Shown here piece by piece: positions 1 through 9,861 of a stretch of DNA of 64,000 bases. How positions within the stretch are numbered: position 1 is the first letter of the stretch; each line of letters starts with the position of its first letter. A model generated the notes under the pieces. That model was not told the DNA's origin and ran no database searches. It saw only the letters and a program-made list of their open reading frames with translations. Both the position numbers and the translations under genes were made by a program. Source of the stretch: Azotimanducus sp963663145 (GTDB taxonomy: Bacteria; Pseudomonadota; Gammaproteobacteria; Pseudomonadales; Azotimanducaceae); assembly GCA_963663145.1 (NCBI GenBank), contig OY760134.1:2418001-2482000 (forward strand), in the 5' to 3' direction.

Positions 1-1
1 G

Positions 2-586
2 GCAGCGATGATCCCTTTCGCCAGAAATCTGGCCGAATACTGTGGGCGCGAAAGTGAATATGAAGACTTGACAAGTCTGCTTCACGTCAAGCCAGACCGC
101 GACCAAATGTCTATTGCCGAGCTCCTGCAAATATTCAAGCGAATCTTTAGCGGAAGTGAGTTCAATTCTGATCGCGACGAGAATACGAAAGTGAAGGAAT
201 TGATACTAGAAACAGCAGAATCCATATCAAACTCACAGGAATCGGCACTTGCACTTGACAGAAAGCTAGTGCTGTCGATCGCAATTCGGCTTGTGGCTGA
301 ACAGTTTATTATCGATTTGATTAATGATGATGAGTGGGTGAGGACAATAGGTGGGAATCAAACTGGTAAGCTCATTCGACGCTTCAAGACTAAGCTCGGT
401 AACGAGCAAAAGTTCGAACCGCTTGTCGGGCTCTTTGATCGAGTGAACTTGATGACGCCCGAGAACATTCACCTAAACTCTTTCATGTATGAGCCGATAT
501 TGGACATGTCTTCGGAACATCTGTGTGATTTGTACAGGGACGTAATTGATGCCCAGAAAGGTTGGTCCGCGGCCCAGACGGCGTGA
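2..586 (+). CDS. C-terminal part of an unknown protein (5' end outside window)
   Basis: The reading frame is already open at the first full codon of the window (GCA GCG ATG), so this is probably the C-terminal part of a longer protein rather than one starting at the ATG at 8. The visible ~190 residues are mixed, charged and soluble, with no membrane segment or signal peptide and no motif I recognise. The middle contains a helical stretch near ALDRKLVLSIAIRLVAEQF and the end is helix-rich. It lies on the outer side of an island of defence-type genes, so a role as part of a larger ATPase or phage-response protein is possible, but nothing in the sequence proves it. Confidence 0.55.
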   Translation, partial: AAMIPFARNLAEYCGRESEYEDLTSLLHVKPDRDQMSIAELLQIFKRIFSGSEFNSDRDENTKVKELILETAESISNSQESALALDRKLVLSIAIRLVAEQFIIDLINDDEWVRTIGGNQTGKLIRRFKTKLGNEQKFEPLVGLFDRVNLMTPENIHLNSFMYEPILDMSSEHLCDLYRDVIDAQKGWSAAQTA

Positions 587-1096
587 TGAACCCTATTCTG
601 CAATAGTTCAGAACGCACCCTCTGGTAGAAAAGCTTGAGGTGATTGGCACGTTGCAGTAGGGCAGAGTTTGTTGTTGTCGATGGAGTCGTTCATCTGCAA
701 TTTGCCGGGACATCAGCGTCGACGCCACGTTCGCGAATGGTTTCCGGCAGGCGTAGCGGTCCGTGTCGGAATTCAACCAGGGCACTTTGCGAGCTGCTCT
801 TGTGCTTGGCGACCTTTCCAATCACGTCATCCCACTCGCGCTTTCCGATCATCTCGGCATCCTCGGGCCACCGGCATGCGCGCGATGCCCCGGCTCTATG
901 TACATGGAGGCAAAATCGAACAATGTGGAGAGAGTTCCGCGCTCGCACACTTGTGGTGAAACAAGTCGGTATCGCGCCCGTGATCGTCACCTCTAATGAA
1001 TCTGCTACTCGAGATACCGATGCTAGCGGCCGACAGAATGAAACGATTTCCAACAAACAGGGGAAACTCTCCGCAAGTGCCAATATTGCGCAGAAA
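587..1096. other. 510-bp region with no clear gene; possible antitoxin remnant
   Basis: No convincing intact gene is present. On the minus strand at about 690-880 a frame reads EDAEMIGKREWDDVIGKV followed by SSSQSALVEF and then SPLR-like residues. This vaguely resembles the tail of Phd/YefM-type antitoxins, but the upstream part is in no coherent frame. I treat it as a possible decayed antitoxin gene. The rest shows no RNA gene, repeat or promoter that I can support. Confidence 0.25.
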
Positions 1097-1939
1097 TTAA
1101 CGAAAGCTCGCTAGGTAAGATGTTGGCGATAATTCCACATGAGCATCGAGCGGGGGACGCAATTCAAAGCCTTTTGGCTCGCGAGAGAAATTCCATACCC
1201 GGAATAAACACCATTCGTCGATTCGCTCATTAGCCACCGAGAGTTCGTTCCTGGAGAGATAGAAGGGTGTTCGGCTCCATCCATTAGTGGTCTTGACCTC
1301 AATTAGGCGCGGCCTCCCATCGAGCGAGAAGCTGGCAATGTCGTATCCCGCACCATCCCCTTCCAAATCTGAAATCCACTTGACGCGGTTAGCCAGTTGA
1401 TACTTCCCTGCATCCACAAGCCGCTGAAGCTCGTAAGCAAGCACTAGTTGCTCGCCCGCACGGCCCAGAGCACGGTTTCTCTGCTCCCTGTCAGCGACGT
1501 CGAATTTTCTGACAATCGCGTTTACTTTCTCCATTGACTTCATCGAGGAATTCTCATTCGGCGGCGGTGGGTCCGAAACTGAGAGTAGGGGTGATTCCCT
1601 CAGCCTGATTGCCGAGGCGGGAAACAGAGCACGATTTAAGTGCTCTGGATGATCATCCAACCAGCGCTCAATTGCGAACACGAGCGAATTCTGAAAGTTC
1701 ATGCGGGGTTTGTACCCTGGAATCCAAACTTCACCGAGACGTTGCAGAACAGCACTGATGTTCTGATGCTTGAATTCGATAGATTTTTCCCCGCGCTGAA
1801 TAACGCGCTGGAGATTTCGGTTGTGTTCAAGTTTGCTGTATGGACGACCCGCAAGATCCTTCGCGAGCATCGCGAAATAGTCAGCAACTACAAGGTCGTT
1901 TTCTGCGTCCGACCAAGGTTTCGGGCGATCCTTTGCCAT
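1097..1939 (-). CDS. DUF3883 domain protein (PD-(D/E)XK-like nuclease fold)
   Basis: A 280-residue protein. The N-terminal half begins with PWSDAENDLVVADYFAML, the usual opening of DUF3883-containing proteins. The C-terminal half carries the DUF3883 core: a GxxGEQLV helix (about residues 161-167), a GAGYDIASF strand with an Asp, then LIEVKTTNG. The D...ExK arrangement resembles restriction-type nucleases, and the domain is common in restriction and defence loci. No methyltransferase is adjacent, so the target is unknown. The start overlaps the tail of the truncated PIN gene at 1888-2190, so its own intact 5' end was kept when that gene lost its 3' end. Family assignment is strong; nuclease activity is inferred. 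Confidence 0.75.
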   Translation of the reverse strand: MAKDRPKPWSDAENDLVVADYFAMLAKDLAGRPYSKLEHNRNLQRVIQRGEKSIEFKHQNISAVLQRLGEVWIPGYKPRMNFQNSLVFAIERWLDDHPEHLNRALFPASAIRLRESPLLSVSDPPPPNENSSMKSMEKVNAIVRKFDVADREQRNRALGRAGEQLVLAYELQRLVDAGKYQLANRVKWISDLEGDGAGYDIASFSLDGRPRLIEVKTTNGWSRTPFYLSRNELSVANERIDEWCLFRVWNFSREPKGFELRPPLDAHVELSPTSYLASFR

Positions 1940-2190
1940 GTAGTCCAGGATAGCATGGTCAAACTATTGAAACTGCGATGAAAGCATCGAGGTGCTGTGG
2001 TCAGGTGAGGTGTTCTAAGTTGCTTGGCGTCATCTTCTTGACCTTCTATCTCCCGGTAAACCTCGCGAGTCGAGACTATTTCTCCCGCGTCAATCAGCGC
2101 GTCGAAGTTCTGCCAAAGCGTTACGAATGTGCTGGGGTAGAAATTCCTGAAGAGGCTGACGAACGGAGAAGTGTCGAATACGTACTTCAT
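1888..2190 (-). pseudogene. Truncated PIN-domain toxin of the DUF4411 type
   Basis: The first ~60 residues (MKYVFDTSPFVSLFRNFYPS, then a TREVYREIEGQ segment) match the N-terminal half of DUF4411/PIN proteins, including the first catalytic Asp of the FDTSPF strand and the EVYREIE helix. Family members are about 165 residues. Here the similarity stops near codon 62 and the frame continues into unrelated sequence that overlaps the DUF3883 start, so the C-terminal catalytic acidic residues are lost. The gene overlaps the ImmA/IrrE gene upstream by four bases (ATGA), as is usual for this toxin/regulator pair. I call it a remnant. Confidence 0.6.
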
Positions 2191-3296
2191 GCACTACTCC
2201 GGAGGAATTTCTCCTCAAGCGGCGCGATGTTCCTAGGCGCGATATTCAGGTGATCTGCAAGTTGGCGCGCGTCAATACGATTGGCGTAGTACTGGCCGAA
2301 AGCCAAACCAATGTACGGAGAACCGAGGTAGGAGATCTGATTGCTGTAGTAGCTGCCACCGTCACCTCCACCCCTCTTGTGTTCCGAGAACGCCTTGGTG
2401 CCGCTCTCGTACTCTTCTTGGTCAATAGGGCCACGGTCCAAGAATGTTCGATAGATTACTTCACGACTAACGCAGAATCGATTGGAAAGCAGTTCCGCAA
2501 CCTCCCGACTGGCTTCAAGGCCGGAAAACTCTCGGTTGAAGGCCTCTGCTGGTACAAGAAACCTCGCGGCAAACCGGTTGCACAGAATCTCAATGCGCTT
2601 GGCATCTCCGCTCAGTCGACCAATGTAGTCGTCTCGAAACCTGTCCACGCCGCTCGTGTGAAAAAGCAGGTGTGCCAGCTCATGAAATAGCGTGAATATC
2701 TGCCGGGTGAACGCTGTGCTGTTATTGACGTAGATGATGGGGAATTCTTGGTCATACAGGCAGAACCCGGAATAATCATCCTGTTGGAAGGCATCTTTGA
2801 ACACGAAAACTCCAACTTCGTGTAGTCGGGAACGCCAGATCTTTAGTGCCTGTTCGGCGCTCTTCCAGCCCATCTGCTGGTTCAGCGTAATGCCGAGATA
2901 CTCTCGTACTGCCTCCGCAACTTTTTCTACTGGAGCATCAACAGCGAATGACAAGTCACGGGTAATCAGGTGGTCTGAAGGGTTTCGTTCATTGGCCAGT
3001 TCGGACAGACTAAGTTGTAGCGCCTTGGCCTTTCGCAATAGAAGCTTCAGCCGCCTCGGAATCTGCTCAAATTGCGCCTCGGGCAGGGTGCGGAATGACT
3101 CGCTGATCGGCTCGATGTCCGGTGGGGCCGGAAAGAAAAACACTGCGACTGGTACCTTGAATTTATCCGCCATGCGTTCCAATTGCGGGTATGAAGGGTA
3201 GAGGCTAGGCACTCGAAAGGGGAGTTCCTGCCCCATGTGTGGATGGGTATGACTGTGGGAATTGAAGCTGACTTTACGACGCTGAACGCGGCACAC
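2187..3296 (-). CDS. ImmA/IrrE-family metallo-endopeptidase lacking its HTH domain
   Basis: A zinc-metallopeptidase domain is clear: the HELAH motif lies in TLFHELAHLLFHTSG with a downstream acidic helix (EILCNRFAARFLVP) that supplies the third ligand in this family. The segment YPSYPQLERMADKFKVPVAVFFFP is the usual linker that follows an XRE helix-turn-helix in these regulators. What precedes it here (about 35 residues rich in His and Ser) is not an HTH, so the DNA-binding domain has been lost or scrambled, and the true start may lie further in, near 3236. Family members pair with DUF4411 PIN genes, which is the neighbour downstream. The pair is probably a decaying toxin-control module. Confidence 0.75.
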   Translation of the reverse strand: MCRVQRRKVSFNSHSHTHPHMGQELPFRVPSLYPSYPQLERMADKFKVPVAVFFFPAPPDIEPISESFRTLPEAQFEQIPRRLKLLLRKAKALQLSLSELANERNPSDHLITRDLSFAVDAPVEKVAEAVREYLGITLNQQMGWKSAEQALKIWRSRLHEVGVFVFKDAFQQDDYSGFCLYDQEFPIIYVNNSTAFTRQIFTLFHELAHLLFHTSGVDRFRDDYIGRLSGDAKRIEILCNRFAARFLVPAEAFNREFSGLEASREVAELLSNRFCVSREVIYRTFLDRGPIDQEEYESGTKAFSEHKRGGGDGGSYYSNQISYLGSPYIGLAFGQYYANRIDARQLADHLNIAPRNIAPLEEKFLRSSA

Positions 3297-3407
3297 TCGC
3301 GCGATGGCATCCGAGTATCAAATCGGGATAATCACACGTCATTCAATTCTCTTGAGAGCCATGATGAGAGGATTTACAAGAAAAGATAAAAAATCTTCCA
3401 CAATTAG

Positions 3408-3416
3408 TGATATAGT
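3408..3416 (+). promoter_or_regulatory. Extended -10 promoter element upstream of ietA-like gene
   Basis: Within a strikingly AT-rich 80-bp stretch, TG at 3408-3409 is followed one base later by TATAGT at 3411-3416, an extended -10 pattern. It lies 34 bp upstream of the ATG at 3450. No good -35 hexamer is seen, which fits an extended -10 promoter. Assigned by eye. Confidence 0.4.
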
Positions 3417-3430
3417 TTTTACATATCTAT

Positions 3431-3450
3431 TAAGGAATTATATTTCCTTA
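3431..3450 (+). promoter_or_regulatory. Inverted repeat covering the ribosome binding site and start of the ietA-like gene
   Basis: TAAGGAA (3431-3437) and TTCCTTA (3444-3450) form a 7-bp perfect inverted repeat with a 6-nt spacer. The left arm contains the only Shine-Dalgarno-like sequence (AAGGA) and the right arm ends on the A of the start codon. It could be an RNA hairpin that limits translation of the AAA ATPase or an operator for autoregulation. Confidence 0.45.
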
Positions 3451-4544
3451 TGGAAGAACAAAGTGTTTTAGAGAAGAATTTCGTCCACCTTGCAAGGGTT
3501 GCCTTGTCCGAGCGCACCCAAGATGTGCAGGCGTTCCTTCATCGGGTCGCCAAGCAAAAGGATACGAGCGGCGAGCTGTCATCCGCGTTGATTGACCTTC
3601 TTCGCCAGAACCCAACTCGCGCTTCTCCATTGCGACGCGATCATGCGGTAGCCTTGCCCACCGATGCGGATTCGCGCTTCGAACTTCTGCGCGTAGAGCT
3701 TGATCCACAACTGCCGACCCAGCCCATTTATTCCGAGTCCATTCAGGAGACACTTGATTGTCTAATTGAGGAACGCGAAAACACTGAATGCCTGTACAAA
3801 GCTGGCTTGGAACCAACCAGCACCGTATTGTTCACAGGCCCACCCGGTGTGGGCAAGACGCTTGCGGCCCGCTGGCTTGCGCACAAACTAGGGTTGCCTC
3901 TTCTTATCCTAGACCTTTCGGCAGTAATGAGCAGCTATCTGGGCCGCACCGGTTCGAACCTGCGTCTCGTATTGGACTACGCAAAGTCTAATGATTGCGT
4001 CTTGCTGCTCGATGAGTTGGATGCTATCGCGAAGAGGCGCGATGATGATGTTGAGATTGGCGAATTGAAGCGGCTGGTGACCGTTCTTCTCCAACAGCTA
4101 GACGACTGGCCATCCTCAGGAATCCTTATTGCCGCGACAAATCACTCTGGTCTATTGGATCCAGCGGTATGGCGCAGATTCGAACTGTTGATTGAGTTTC
4201 CGCTCCCTGATCAAAAGAGCGTCCAGGCATTCTTGAAAAATGCTTTCGCAGAAGTCCCGCCAAGCTCGTCAAAGTGGATTGACGCGCTATCAATGTGCCT
4301 TGCCGGTCGTTCGTTCGGCGAAATTGAGCACGACGTGACCCGCGCCCGACGCGCGGCGGCACTGAGCGGACGACCTCTTGACCAACATCTGGTCAACTCG
4401 ATAGGAGTCGAGGGTTTCTCCAAAAAGCAGAAAATAAAATTCGCCGTTTTCCTAGTGCAGCATGGTCTTGCCACCCAGCGAACAGCTCACAAGCTTACAG
4501 GCGTGGCTAGGGACACGATTCGCGCACACTTGAAGGCTGTCTAA
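3450..4544 (+). CDS. ietA: AAA-family ATPase, IetA-like antitoxin/defence component
   Basis: A 364-residue AAA ATPase: Walker A GPPGVGKT at residues 130-137, Walker B VLLLDELD at 183-190, sensor-1 AATN at 228-231 and an arginine-finger-like WRRFE at 241-245. The N-terminal ~110 residues are helical and variable. It lies 24 bp upstream of a subtilase gene on the same strand. That pair matches IetA/IetS, first described as a toxin-antitoxin plasmid-stability system (AAA ATPase plus serine protease) on an Agrobacterium Ti plasmid and later reported as anti-phage. By that precedent this protein restrains or activates the protease using ATP. The start is fixed by the AAGGA ribosome binding site in the preceding hairpin. 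Orthology is inferred from domain pairing. Confidence 0.8.
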   Translation: MEEQSVLEKNFVHLARVALSERTQDVQAFLHRVAKQKDTSGELSSALIDLLRQNPTRASPLRRDHAVALPTDADSRFELLRVELDPQLPTQPIYSESIQETLDCLIEERENTECLYKAGLEPTSTVLFTGPPGVGKTLAARWLAHKLGLPLLILDLSAVMSSYLGRTGSNLRLVLDYAKSNDCVLLLDELDAIAKRRDDDVEIGELKRLVTVLLQQLDDWPSSGILIAATNHSGLLDPAVWRRFELLIEFPLPDQKSVQAFLKNAFAEVPPSSSKWIDALSMCLAGRSFGEIEHDVTRARRAAALSGRPLDQHLVNSIGVEGFSKKQKIKFAVFLVQHGLATQRTAHKLTGVARDTIRAHLKAV

Positions 4545-4568
4545 CTCAACCACATCGATAGTAGATCC

Positions 4569-6791
4569 ATGGCGCAACCGAACTTTCTTCTTGGCAAAGG
4601 CGAACGCCTTACAGAAAACGTGAACGTGAAAAAGGGCGGGGGTCCAAAGGAAGCCCCCTATAAGTTCCAGGAGGCGCGCGACCGGCTAGCACCTATGATT
4701 TCCGATACCGTTGAGAAAATTGAGGCGTTGCCGCCGAAAGCCTGTCCTGACGATCAAGCGGTAGTTTCACTAACCCTGAATCCAGAGTACATCGCGAAAT
4801 CCTACTTTCCCTTGGATTTGATTCGCGAAGTCGGGCTGGAAGTTGTGGGTAGCCGTCCCCGAAGATCTACGCCCGAAAAGCGTTCCAGAGATCGCGAGGC
4901 GGTGGAAACGATCACCACGGAATTGTTCACGAAAGGAAATATATCCGCATATAGGTTGTGGGGAGAATCATTGCCTCGGTGGAGAAGTAGTCACGGTGGG
5001 GCGACAGGACTTCTCACTTTGGAGGAGATTTCAGCGCCAGCTCCCAGCGCAAAGATCAAAGGAACCCTGCCAAGGCAGGGACGCATTGTTGTGGAGACGG
5101 TGCTGCATGCCAGTGAGCTGGAGGCACGGACATTCATGCTTGAAGGGTTCGTCGCTTACCTTGAATCGTGCGGCGTTGAAGTGGAATTCGGACGCGAATT
5201 CTTTGCACGAGGCTTGTGGTTTCTGGAAATGGACGCTCCCGCAGAGAAGGCTGAAGATATCGCGACCTTTACAAGTGTCCGAGCGATTCGAAAAATGCCG
5301 GACCTGCGGCTGTTGCGTCCCATCGTTCGGTCGGAAGGAATTCCGACTACGCAGTTCAAACTTCCGGACCAAGACCCGGTGTCGAAAGATGTTCGCGTCG
5401 CAATACTCGACGGGGGCGTACCTGAGGACCATCCACTAACGCAGTGGATCCTGCCTTGCGAAATGCCAGACATGGAACCCGCGACACAGGAGCTTTTTTC
5501 TCACGGAGTCGGCGTAAGTTCGGCTGCGCTGTTTGGCAGCATCGACTCTTCCACGACTCCACAGCCGCCCTACACATATGTAGACCACCATAGGGTTATC
5601 GACGAAACGCCGGGACAGGATCCGCATGAACTCTATGAAGTGCTTGATCGGATCGAGCACATACTTTCCACTCAAGAATATGACTTCATCAGTCTTAGCC
5701 TAGGTCCCCGATTGCCGATTCAAGATGATGACGTGCACGCGTGGACAGCCATTCTTGATGATCGCCTGTCTCGAAACTCTACACTTGCAGTGATCGCGGT
5801 AGGAAATGACGGTGAAGGCGACGAAATACTTGGACTCGACCGTGTTCAAGTTCCATCTGACTGCGTGAACGCTATCGCCGTTGGAGCCTGCGACTCACCA
5901 GGAGATGGGTGGAAGCGGGCGCTGTATAGCTCCAAGGGGCCGGGCCGCAGCCCCGGACTGGTCAAGCCGGATCTTGTGGAATTTGGAGGGGTGCTGGATC
6001 GTCCCTTCGTAGTTGTGTCTCCAGAGAAGAAGCTGTCGCTAGCCACGGTCGGTGGAACTTCCTATGCAGCTCCCAGCGTCTTGCGGTTGGCTACCGGTGT
6101 GCGGGCCCATTTTGGATCGAAATTGGACCACTTGGCTATACGAGCTTTGCTGATCCACACAAGCGAAGACGGAAACTTCGACCGCAGGGAAGTGGGCTGG
6201 GGACGTGTCGCACGCAACCTCGACGATATTGTTCTTTGTGATGACGACACAGTCCGCGTCGTATTTCAGGGCGAGATATCACCGGCGAAGTACATTCGTG
6301 CCCCCATCCCCGTGCCAAACGCCCCTTTGACCGGAAATGTGTCGATCAAAGCGACAGTTTGCTACAAGTCACAGACTGACCCGCACCACCCTGGCAATTA
6401 CACACGAGCCGGTCTTGAACTCACTTTTAGACCCCACGACGAAAAGTACTCTCGCGATGCCCAGATTCATCCGGACTCCGCCAGTTTCTTTGGCTCCTCA
6501 ACACCCGGAGCGACAGAAGAAGAGCTGAGGCGCGACGCTTGGAAGTGGGAAAACTGCCTGCATGCGAACGTCACTAAGCGTGCAACGTCCCTAAGCAATC
6601 CGTGTTTCGATATTCACTACAACGCTCGAATAGAAGGCAGAGACTTCTCTCCGGCGGAGAAATTAAGGTATGCAATGGTTGTTACGATTCGAGCGAAACA
6701 CGTCACCGATCTATACAATCAGGTGGTTCGTGACTACGCCACACGGATAGAGCCGCTTCGACCGGTCCTTGAGATTCCTCTGCGGACCTAG
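4569..6791 (+). CDS. ietS: S8 (subtilisin-family) serine protease, IetS-like effector
   Basis: A 740-residue cytoplasmic-type subtilase with no signal peptide. The catalytic triad is visible: Asp281 in AILDGGV, His312 in SHGVGVSS and Ser498 in GGTSYAAP, with the oxyanion Asn413 in AVGNDG. A ~270-residue N-terminal domain precedes the protease core and a ~180-residue C-terminal beta-type domain follows. In the IetA/IetS pair the protease is the toxic component controlled by the AAA ATPase encoded just upstream. All catalytic residues are present, so the module looks intact. Substrate and trigger are not deducible. A general housekeeping protease is less likely because of the ATPase partner and the island context. 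Confidence 0.85.
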   Translation: MAQPNFLLGKGERLTENVNVKKGGGPKEAPYKFQEARDRLAPMISDTVEKIEALPPKACPDDQAVVSLTLNPEYIAKSYFPLDLIREVGLEVVGSRPRRSTPEKRSRDREAVETITTELFTKGNISAYRLWGESLPRWRSSHGGATGLLTLEEISAPAPSAKIKGTLPRQGRIVVETVLHASELEARTFMLEGFVAYLESCGVEVEFGREFFARGLWFLEMDAPAEKAEDIATFTSVRAIRKMPDLRLLRPIVRSEGIPTTQFKLPDQDPVSKDVRVAILDGGVPEDHPLTQWILPCEMPDMEPATQELFSHGVGVSSAALFGSIDSSTTPQPPYTYVDHHRVIDETPGQDPHELYEVLDRIEHILSTQEYDFISLSLGPRLPIQDDDVHAWTAILDDRLSRNSTLAVIAVGNDGEGDEILGLDRVQVPSDCVNAIAVGACDSPGDGWKRALYSSKGPGRSPGLVKPDLVEFGGVLDRPFVVVSPEKKLSLATVGGTSYAAPSVLRLATGVRAHFGSKLDHLAIRALLIHTSEDGNFDRREVGWGRVARNLDDIVLCDDDTVRVVFQGEISPAKYIRAPIPVPNAPLTGNVSIKATVCYKSQTDPHHPGNYTRAGLELTFRPHDEKYSRDAQIHPDSASFFGSSTPGATEEELRRDAWKWENCLHANVTKRATSLSNPCFDIHYNARIEGRDFSPAEKLRYAMVVTIRAKHVTDLYNQVVRDYATRIEPLRPVLEIPLRT

Positions 6792-6941
6792 TTCCACGTC
6801 GAAGGAGTTGGGGTCGGTGTGCAGGCGTTGCTTGTCTTCTTCACGAAAGTTGTAGGCACCCTTCCTTATGCCTCGTTGTTGCAAGAGCGACGAACAATCC
6901 TCCTGTGAGGATTCGGGACACGCCTCTCGTCGGGATGGTGG

Positions 6942-7598
6942 GTGTCCCATTGGCTCGTGCTGGCCTCGCGCTTGGACACGCACCGCATGAAGGCTGTCGA
7001 CAAGTTTGAGTACAGACGCGGGTACAAGTTTTCGACCTATGCGACTTGGTGGATTCGACAAGCAATCACCCGATCAATCGCCGATCAGGCACGAACCATC
7101 CGCATCCCGGTGCACATGATTGAGACCATCAACAAGCTCAATCGCGTATCGCTGCAAATGGTGCAGGAGATGGGTCGCCAGCCGACTCCCGAGGAGCTTG
7201 GAGAGCGCATGGAGATGCCTGAAGACAAGGTGCGCAAGGTGCTCAAAATCGCCAAGGAGCCGATTTCCATGGAAACGCCGGTGGGCGATGATGAGGACAC
7301 GCATCTCGGCGACTTCTTGGAAGACACCACGGCCAGTTCGCTGCTTGATCGGACCACCGGGGAAAGTCTCAAGGAGGCGACCAATAGCGTCCTGTCAACC
7401 TTGACGGCGCGTGAAGCCAAGGTGCTGCGCATGCGTTTTGGCATACACATGAATCAGGATCACACTCTGGAAGAGGTGGGCAAACAATTCGACGTGACAC
7501 GTGAGCGCATTCGTCAAATCGAAGCCAAGGCACTGCGCAAACTCCGCCACCCCAGCCGAGCGGATTCCCTGCGCAGCTTCTTGGATGACGTTTCTTAA
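6942..7598 (+). pseudogene. rpoD: 3' fragment of rpoD (sigma-70 regions 2.3 to 4.2)
   Basis: From the ATG at 6987 the protein reads MKAVDKFEYRRGYKFSTYAT and continues, nearly unchanged from housekeeping sigma-70, through regions 2.3-2.4, 3 and 4 to the end (DVTRERIRQIEAKALRKLRH, then the SLRSFLDD tail). Regions 1.1, 1.2 and 2.1-2.2, normally about 400 residues, are missing. The bases immediately upstream of 6987 do not encode the expected NIGL residues. Upstream frames back to a GTG at 6942 add 15 unrelated residues. Because rpoD is essential, a full copy must exist elsewhere, so this is a duplicated or stranded 3' end. A translated mini-sigma lacking part of region 2 cannot be excluded, but no good ribosome binding site is seen. 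Confidence 0.75.
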
Positions 7599-7638
7599 TC
7601 GTACTCTGCGAGCAAGTGCAAAGACAAAAGAAACTGCG

Positions 7639-8631
7639 TCAACTCCGAAACAGTTCGCTTGACGGACTCCAGCCCACAGCGTGTGAATCAAGCATTTTCA
7701 GCCAAGCGGCTTTTCGGTCGTGAATCGGAATGACGCGTCCCCAGTATTCTCTTATCACCTCATCAGGCAATGAGCTGAGAGCGGTATCGATTTCTGACTG
7801 AATGTCCCTGAGGGAGCGAAGCAAATAGTTTCCTCCACGCGTCGAATCGCTCCTCAGGGCAACGCTTCCGGCGGTAAACAGATCGCGCGCTTGAAACACG
7901 AGCACTCCACGATAGGTAAGAAGGTACAAGACTGCATCGTTGTATTTACCCTTCGCACGCGACGGTTTTGCGATGGACGGGCAGAGCACCGCAGCCTCGG
8001 CCCTCAGCTGTCTTTTTTCGCTTTGAGGCAGATTGGTGTATAGACGGACACCGAGCGAAAGGGTGTGTATATCGGTTGGATCATCAGCCAGCCACCACAG
8101 CCGTTCTCCCGGACTCAATCGCGACCGCGCGTAGTCTCGGACGTACTGCATTTTGCGATGCATAGGCATTGCAGCGAATTCGCCATATGACACTCCAAAC
8201 CTTGCAAATAGACTTTCCTCCGCGAACAGGTCCACCTCAAATCGTGGGACGTGGGACGTGCGCACATGCATAACGCACTCCTCATATCGTCGATAGCGAA
8301 CTTCGGGATTTCCGCCCGCCTTGCAATAAAGCAAAAATACATGCTCTACATTCTTGTCGCGCATGCCTTCTGAAATGCTGTTAGCGACCGTGCGCCACGA
8401 ATCACTGCGTGTGAATTTGCATTCGATGCCGAACCTGCCCAACGAAATATCAGGAAACGCCTGTGGGTGCGGATCAAAGTCCACTTCCAGTCCTTTAGGA
8501 ACGTGCTTGGCCAATACGACTCGTGTCGTGTTCTCAAACGACCCGGAGTCTAAAAAGCCTTTCGTCTTGGCGACCCTGTCCAACTCCCCACAGGCTAGAT
8601 CAAGCAAACGATTAAATTCATTCAGATCCAT
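7639..8631 (-). CDS. Type II restriction endonuclease candidate (PD-(D/E)XK)
   Basis: A 330-residue protein encoded 39 bp downstream of a C5-cytosine methyltransferase on the same strand. A PD-(D/E)XK pattern is present: Pro60-Asp61 in FPDISLG and Glu70-Cys-Lys72 in GIECKFT, where the Asp, Glu and Lys would hold Mg2+ and cleave DNA. The rest is mixed alpha/beta with no membrane segment. Function as the cutting partner of the methyltransferase is inferred from the motif and from gene pairing. The recognition sequence cannot be read from the protein. Confidence 0.7.
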   Translation of the reverse strand: MDLNEFNRLLDLACGELDRVAKTKGFLDSGSFENTTRVVLAKHVPKGLEVDFDPHPQAFPDISLGRFGIECKFTRSDSWRTVANSISEGMRDKNVEHVFLLYCKAGGNPEVRYRRYEECVMHVRTSHVPRFEVDLFAEESLFARFGVSYGEFAAMPMHRKMQYVRDYARSRLSPGERLWWLADDPTDIHTLSLGVRLYTNLPQSEKRQLRAEAAVLCPSIAKPSRAKGKYNDAVLYLLTYRGVLVFQARDLFTAGSVALRSDSTRGGNYLLRSLRDIQSEIDTALSSLPDEVIREYWGRVIPIHDRKAAWLKMLDSHAVGWSPSSELFRS

Positions 8632-8670
8632 CGCGGGGAGGTCGTGAGGACTTTGTTACCGGCTCGCCGG

Positions 8671-9721
<1,051 letters not shown>

Positions 9722-9811
9722 GCAATGCTGCAATTTATTCGAAGCTGGCGGCCAAGTGCAAGCGTCCGACCCTGTCTTCAGTTTACAGCAGTTATTTCAT
9801 GCACTTATTTA

Positions 9812-9841
9812 ATTGACAATCGCATCATTGACAATCGCATC
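9812..9841. repeat. Two tandem copies of a 15-bp unit
   Basis: ATTGACAATCGCATC occurs at 9812-9826 and again at 9827-9841, exact and adjacent. It is in a non-coding gap between tRNA-Val and the small secreted protein gene. Its function is unknown. Confidence 0.8.
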
Positions 9842-9861
9842 CCTGATCCGCGACAACCAGC

